Positions 23,982 through 28,131 of a stretch of 28,131 bases of DNA are shown here, piece by piece. This stretch comes from Bacteroides sp. Lineage in GTDB: Bacteria; Bacteroidota; Bacteroidia; Bacteroidales; Bacteroidaceae. The position numbers were made by a program, and so were the translations under genes. The notes beneath the pieces are model-generated. The model did no database searches and was not told where the DNA came from. It saw only the letters and a list, made by a program, of their open reading frames with translations. The DNA lies in contig DXLM01000043.1 of the NCBI GenBank assembly GCA_019414725.1, forward strand, positions 1 to 28,131. Reading direction: 5' to 3'. Position 1 is the stretch's first letter. Each line of letters opens with the position of its first letter.

Positions 23982-24781
23982 TAAAGAAAATCTTTTTATG
24001 CCTGTGCCTCCTGATAGGAGGTACGGCAGCTAAAGCACAATGCGGCGCTGAAAACGATGCAATTAAACCGGGAGAAACACTAAGTTACGAACTGAAATTC
24101 AACTGGAAATTTATCTGGATAAATGCAGGTTGGGCTAAAATGACTGTCAATGAAACGACACACAAAGGTCAGCCTTGCCTGAAAACAGACTTGCAGTCGT
24201 ACACAAATAAAAAAATAGACTTTTTCTTCAAGATGCGTGATACATTAACATGTATTACTACACAACAGTTGGAGCCTTTATATTTCCGTAAAGGAGCAGA
24301 AGAAGGAAAACGCTATACTGTAGACGAAGTGAACTTCAGCTACCGCAATGGAAAATGCATTGTCGACCAGCAACGTACCTTATATGGTAAGACAGATAAA
24401 AAGCATGATGAAATGCCTGTGTGTGTTTACGACATGCTGAGTATCTTGCTGCAAGCTCGTTCATACGATCCTTCGGATTACAAACCGGGAGTAAAAATAC
24501 TATTCTCTATGGCAACAGGTCGCGCCATAGAAAAACAGACTTTGATTTATAGAGGAAAAGAAAACTTCACCTCTGAACAAGGAGTTACTTATCGTTGTCT
24601 GGTTTTCTCACTGGTAGAATATGTAAACAACAAAGAAAAAGAGGTTATCACCTTTTATGTAACCGACGACCGTAACCATCTGCCAGTCCGACTGGATATG
24701 TATCTGAACTTTGGTTCAGCCAAGGCATTCCTCACCGATATAAAAGGAAATAGGCATCCGTTGACTTCCATTGTAAAATAA
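23978..24781 (+). CDS. DUF3108 exported protein
   Basis: 267 residues with a Sec signal peptide (MIKKIFLCLCLLIGGTAAKA, probable cut after AKA). A DUF3108-like beta-rich domain then opens with ETLSYELKFNWKFIWINAGWAKM, a pattern of a periplasmic lipocalin/LolA-like beta sheet. The protein should be periplasmic. It is the last gene of the GH3 operon; its ATG overlaps the TGA of the lipoprotein. Operon structure suggests all three proteins serve one process, perhaps handling an amphiphilic product made by the GH3 enzyme, but this is inference. It is followed by a terminator. Confidence 0.82.
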   Translation: MIKKIFLCLCLLIGGTAAKAQCGAENDAIKPGETLSYELKFNWKFIWINAGWAKMTVNETTHKGQPCLKTDLQSYTNKKIDFFFKMRDTLTCITTQQLEPLYFRKGAEEGKRYTVDEVNFSYRNGKCIVDQQRTLYGKTDKKHDEMPVCVYDMLSILLQARSYDPSDYKPGVKILFSMATGRAIEKQTLIYRGKENFTSEQGVTYRCLVFSLVEYVNNKEKEVITFYVTDDRNHLPVRLDMYLNFGSAKAFLTDIKGNRHPLTSIVK

Positions 24782-24805
24782 ATATCAAACACAAGATTAT
24801 ATTAA

Positions 24806-24856
24806 CTCGCCCTAAGCAAGGTTATCTTAAAAATAGATGACATTGTTTAGGGCGAG
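24806..24856 (+). terminator. Intrinsic terminator after the GH3 operon
   Basis: A 14-bp stem with one G-T wobble (24806-24819 with 24843-24856, core CTCGCCC/GGGCGAG) encloses a 23-nt loop and is followed by a T-rich run. Confidence 0.8.
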
Positions 24857-25160
24857 CTTTCTTTTTAAAAAAAAGATGCTGAAAAGCCTAAGAAATTCTG
24901 TACAAATTTTCAAAAAAGATCGAGAAGAATTTCCTAAAAGATGCTGTTCTTTTTCCTATACTTTATAAATATGATCTCAGAATAATGCTAAGCTTACTTT
25001 AAAACCTTATCCAACACAGGTTTCAAAGAAATTATTCATGCGTTTACTCTTCGCTCCCTTTACTAAATATTTTGCAATTACAATAATTCATAATATTATT
25101 AGGAATAAAAGATAAAAGTCATAATTTTGTGATAATTTAATAATAGAAACTCACAATCAT
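24857..25160. other. AT-rich intergenic region upstream of the transmembrane regulator
   Basis: These 304 nt hold no credible gene. They contain an 11-nt direct repeat, AAAAGATGCTG, at 24871-24881 and 24936-24946. Between the copies is an 8-bp inverted repeat, GAAATTCT (24892-24899) and AGAATTTC (24926-24933). These may be regulator sites. The promoter -7 box for the next gene is at 25122. Confidence 0.55.
25122..25129 (+). promoter_or_regulatory. Bacteroidetes-type -7 box for the Kelch/SARP-like regulator
   Basis: TAATTTTG matches TAnnTTTG, 32 nt before the ATG at 25161; no -33 TTTG is seen at normal spacing. Confidence 0.5.
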
Positions 25161-27767
25161 ATGATATTTCACCGACTCCATCAAATTATAATTTTACTGA
25201 TATATCTTTCATTATCAGCAACTTCTTACGGGTATACATTTGAGCATAAAATTGAAAATTATGGATTAACATTTGCTGCCCATACAGTAGACCAAGATCA
25301 TCGGACAAGCTTAATCTTAAACTCAGGAAAAGGAATATCATTCCCTGCAGAAGGTTTTATAATGAACTTTGACATCAAATTACGTCAAGAATTATATACT
25401 TATGGATACATATTAAGAGTTATATCACATAATGATCAAAATTTAGATTTAGTTTCTTATCTGTATGACTCTAAGATCAGTATCATTTCTGGATCTAGCC
25501 ATGAGAAATCTCAAATGGTATATCTTGCCGATTCTATGTTAATAAGAAAAGATCAATGGATGCCAATACAGATTCAGTTTTTTCCAAACTCAGCCAAAAT
25601 AAAAATCAATGGAAAAAATATATATCTATCACATTCTTTTCGCGATTTTAATGATGTTCAAATTATTTTTGGAGCCAGTAATTTAGGACGTTTTTTTTCT
25701 GGAGATGTAGCACCAATGTCTATAAGAAATCTTTCTCTTCAATCTCTTCAAGGAAAAACTTTTTATTATTGGAAGTTAGACAGAAGTAGTAAAACCACTA
25801 ATAACTTTGTCTATGATAGTATTTCTGACTTACCAGCATATGTAAAAAATGGGAAATGGGAAATAGATAAACATTACCATTGGCAACGGGTTACTTCTTT
25901 TGAGATTGATTATAAGAATCCTCAACTTGCATTTGATGAGATAAAAGGTAATTTTTTTGTAGCTTCAGATAAAAAACTATATACATATAATGTCAATAAT
26001 AAAACTTTAGATACCCTATCATTTAAAGGGGCTCCTTTTTTAGGAGTTTCCAGTCAAATGCTATTTCATCCATTAAAGAAAACTCTCCTTTCATACAATA
26101 TTTATCATAATAAATTAAATTGGTTTAATCCAACAACATCTTCATGGAGTGTCAATCAAAAAATAACAGTAGATGACAATCAACATCATAATCGTTTTTT
26201 TGACAAAGATCACGATAAACTATATCTTTATGGAGGATATGGCAGACATCAATATAGCGGGGCACTTTACGAATATAATCTAAAAGACAATTTTAAATGG
26301 TCTCAAATGAATTTAGATACACTGATCTCTCCACGATATTTATCAGCTTTAGGAAAATATTCTGATAATAAACTACTTGTTCTAGGTGGATATGGAAGTC
26401 ATTCAGGAAAACAGGAAGACTTTCCTCAAAACTTTTATGATTTATATTTATTGAATTTGAACACTGGTACATGCAAAAAACTATGGGAGATGAATCATAC
26501 TGACGAACATTTTGTAATGGGTAATTCTGCTATCGTTGATACTCTTACTAACAGCATATATGCCTTAACATATAGAAATGATTGTTACAATACAGCTATC
26601 TACTTAAGCCAATTCTTAATTAAGACAAACAGACCTATAAGACAAATTGTTAGTGATTCTATTTTATACAAATTCAGAGATATCTATTCATATTGTGATC
26701 TTTTCTATCATCCTAATGATACCTCACTTTATGCTGTTATATTAGAACCTTCAAAGAATGAAAGTTCTTTATGCCGTATTTACAAATTAGCATTTCCTCC
26801 TTTAATACCAACCAAAACTTCTAATATTGAAAATAAATCAGATAAATGGGGGTATTTGACGGGAATAACCATATTTATTTTAATATTATTGATGCTTCAT
26901 TGGAGAAAAAAAAGGCAACAAGTAAAGAAGCTTCCAGAAACAAAAACCCTCAATAATTTATCTTTAGCAGAAAAATTAGAACATATACCTTTGGAAATTA
27001 CTACTCAAAAAATCAATAGAAAGGAAGTTAAATCTACAATTTTTCTAGTAGGAGGCTTTCAAGTTTTTGATTCTTTAGGACAAGACATTACAGGAGATTT
27101 TACCCCAACATTAAAACATTTATTCTTATTCTTACTTCTAAATTCTATAAAGAATGAAAAAGGAGTTACTTCGCAACGTCTAGATGAAACTTTTTGGTTT
27201 GATATGAGTAAAACAAGTGCTGCTAATAATCGCAGTGTCAATATCCGTAAATTAAGACTGCTGGCAAGCAAAATAGGAGATATTACAATAGTACATAAAA
27301 ATGGCTATTGGTTTTTAGAATTAGGAACTAATGTTACCTGTGATTATTATCATATATCTGCTTTACTAGAAGATCTAAAAAATAGGAAACAGGAAAATTT
27401 GTCTATAGATAAAGAGAAACTAGAGTTATTATTGACCTGGAGTAGTCCTGGAAGTTTATTACCTAATATCAATATTGAATGGCTTGATGAATATAAATCA
27501 GATTATTATGTAAATATAACTGACACTTTGTTAGAAATCGCAACTTTAGATAGTATAAAAGATGACCCACGATTATTATTCCGTATTGTAGATGTAATCT
27601 TAGCAATCGACTGCATTGATGAGGATGCCATTCGTTTAAAGTGCACTCTTTTATACAAAATGGGACATAAAGGTCTATCTAAACAGTGTTATGACAAATT
27701 CTGCTCAGATTATGAGCGAATATTAAATACACCTCCCGAATTTTCTTATGAAGAATTTGTTCGTTAA
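25161..27767 (+). CDS. Transmembrane regulator: lectin-like + Kelch-like sensor, TM helix, SARP-like winged helix
   Basis: 868 residues. A signal peptide (hydrophobic 8-22) precedes a LamG/concanavalin-like beta sandwich at about 25-200 (GFIMNFDIKLRQE, WMPIQIQFF, INGKNIYL). Residues 225-540 look like a Kelch-type propeller, with repeated LYLYGGYGRH, LLVLGGYGSHSG and Y-x-L/YNL pairs. A single helix at about 565-583 (GITIFILILLMLHW, then KKRQQVKK) should cross the inner membrane with the C-terminus inside. Residues 628-725 read as an OmpR/SARP-type winged helix (LVGGFQVFDSLGQDITGDF, RSVNIRKLRLLA, GYWFLEL), and 725-868 as a helical BTAD-like region. The likely role is direct signal transfer from periplasm to DNA without a kinase. 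Composition is AT-rich (about 30% G+C). The domain reading is by eye; ligand and targets are unknown. Confidence 0.77.
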   Translation: MIFHRLHQIIILLIYLSLSATSYGYTFEHKIENYGLTFAAHTVDQDHRTSLILNSGKGISFPAEGFIMNFDIKLRQELYTYGYILRVISHNDQNLDLVSYLYDSKISIISGSSHEKSQMVYLADSMLIRKDQWMPIQIQFFPNSAKIKINGKNIYLSHSFRDFNDVQIIFGASNLGRFFSGDVAPMSIRNLSLQSLQGKTFYYWKLDRSSKTTNNFVYDSISDLPAYVKNGKWEIDKHYHWQRVTSFEIDYKNPQLAFDEIKGNFFVASDKKLYTYNVNNKTLDTLSFKGAPFLGVSSQMLFHPLKKTLLSYNIYHNKLNWFNPTTSSWSVNQKITVDDNQHHNRFFDKDHDKLYLYGGYGRHQYSGALYEYNLKDNFKWSQMNLDTLISPRYLSALGKYSDNKLLVLGGYGSHSGKQEDFPQNFYDLYLLNLNTGTCKKLWEMNHTDEHFVMGNSAIVDTLTNSIYALTYRNDCYNTAIYLSQFLIKTNRPIRQIVSDSILYKFRDIYSYCDLFYHPNDTSLYAVILEPSKNESSLCRIYKLAFPPLIPTKTSNIENKSDKWGYLTGITIFILILLMLHWRKKRQQVKKLPETKTLNNLSLAEKLEHIPLEITTQKINRKEVKSTIFLVGGFQVFDSLGQDITGDFTPTLKHLFLFLLLNSIKNEKGVTSQRLDETFWFDMSKTSAANNRSVNIRKLRLLASKIGDITIVHKNGYWFLELGTNVTCDYYHISALLEDLKNRKQENLSIDKEKLELLLTWSSPGSLLPNINIEWLDEYKSDYYVNITDTLLEIATLDSIKDDPRLLFRIVDVILAIDCIDEDAIRLKCTLLYKMGHKGLSKQCYDKFCSDYERILNTPPEFSYEEFVR

Positions 27768-27789
27768 TTTGACAATCTCTCTCTTTAAT

Positions 27790-27833
27790 AAAAAACCGAG
27801 GTCGTTTCGAAGTTGAAACGACCTCGGTTTTTT
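27790..27833. terminator. Intrinsic terminator, 19-bp perfect stem
   Basis: Arms 27790-27808 and 27815-27833 are perfectly complementary with a 6-nt loop (GAAGTT), a six-A start and a six-T end. It closes the regulator gene and could also act on the minus strand. Confidence 0.9.
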
Positions 27834-28131
27834 ATTAGAGGATACATACCTTTTGTTAAACTTTTAAAATTTCACATTTTTATTACTATTACAATTGCTA
27901 TTAAGACAAAATTAAGAGTGAATTAATAGGATAAACCTATATTTGTGCTAAAAATCAATATAATTGTTAAACCTTTAATATTCAATCACTATGACAAATT
28001 CAACTTAATTATTTCTGAATTTTCTTTGTTTAATCAGATTCTAATAATGAATAAAACTAATTCCACTAATATTATGATCAATAGTTCGTTAAAAATTCGC
28101 CAAGCCTAAGCGGCTCTGGCAGTAAATAAAA
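27834..28131. other. Intergenic / leader region at the right edge
   Basis: No convincing gene lies in these 298 nt. A -7 box at 27938 points rightward. A 20-codon frame (ATG 28047-28049, TAA 28107-28109) begins MNKTNSTNIMINSS; after its stop the same frame continues open to the edge. It may be a leader, a broken start of the next gene, or chance. Confidence 0.5.
27938..27945 (+). promoter_or_regulatory. Bacteroidetes-type -7 box facing the right edge
   Basis: TATATTTG matches TAnnTTTG and would transcribe a gene starting beyond, or just before, the right edge. No paired -33 TTTG is seen. Confidence 0.45.

Noticed and set aside
1..28131. tRNA, rRNA, CRISPR arrays, IS elements and attachment sites
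   Set aside because: No cloverleaf-like or rRNA sequence, no regularly spaced repeat series, no transposase or integrase frame, and no terminal inverted repeats with target duplication were seen on either strand.

Overview
The window looks like a chromosomal segment of a gut Bacteroidales species, most likely Bacteroides or Phocaeicola. Most genes have moderate G+C. Many starts are preceded by the Bacteroidetes -7 motif TAnnTTTG, Shine-Dalgarno sequences are weak or absent, and several protein families are typical of the phylum (DUF5106 thioredoxin-like lipoprotein, Ig-like lipoprotein, bacterial GH3 protein). I saw no rRNA, tRNA, CRISPR array, transposase or integrase.

Left part (1-5.0 kb): the 3' end of a calcineurin-like metallophosphoesterase. 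It faces a two-gene minus-strand operon of a LpxL/HtrB-type lysophospholipid acyltransferase and a DXD sugar transferase. Divergent from these is an MsbA-like ABC exporter. Centre (5.0-13.9 kb): a glycosyltransferase locus. Three AT-rich plus-strand GT-B (GT4-like) genes, two of them a recent tandem duplicate, meet tail-to-tail a five-gene minus-strand operon. That operon encodes a GT-A enzyme, a GT2-sugar kinase fusion, an alpha-1,2-fucosyltransferase (GT11), another GT2 and a GT8. With the acyltransferase and exporter this reads as a lipooligosaccharide/LPS core assembly locus.

Right of it (14.0-20.4 kb) is a housekeeping block: pdxB, purN, acpP-fabF-rnc, then on the minus strand a 6-phosphofructokinase followed by a DUF5106/thioredoxin-like lipoprotein. 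Next (20.5-24.8 kb) is a tightly overlapping operon of a GH3-family adenylating enzyme, an Ig-like lipoprotein and a DUF3108 exported protein. The window ends with an AT-rich 868-residue membrane protein. It has an exported lectin-like plus Kelch-like sensor half, one transmembrane helix, and a cytoplasmic winged-helix/SARP-like half, so it is a candidate one-component transmembrane transcription regulator.

The most notable points are the GT2-kinase fusion, the tandem GT4 pair with a 167-bp identical block (probable gene conversion), the transmembrane SARP-like regulator, and a phosphofructokinase with mixed ATP/PPi determinants. All family calls come from reading motifs by eye; no database search was run.
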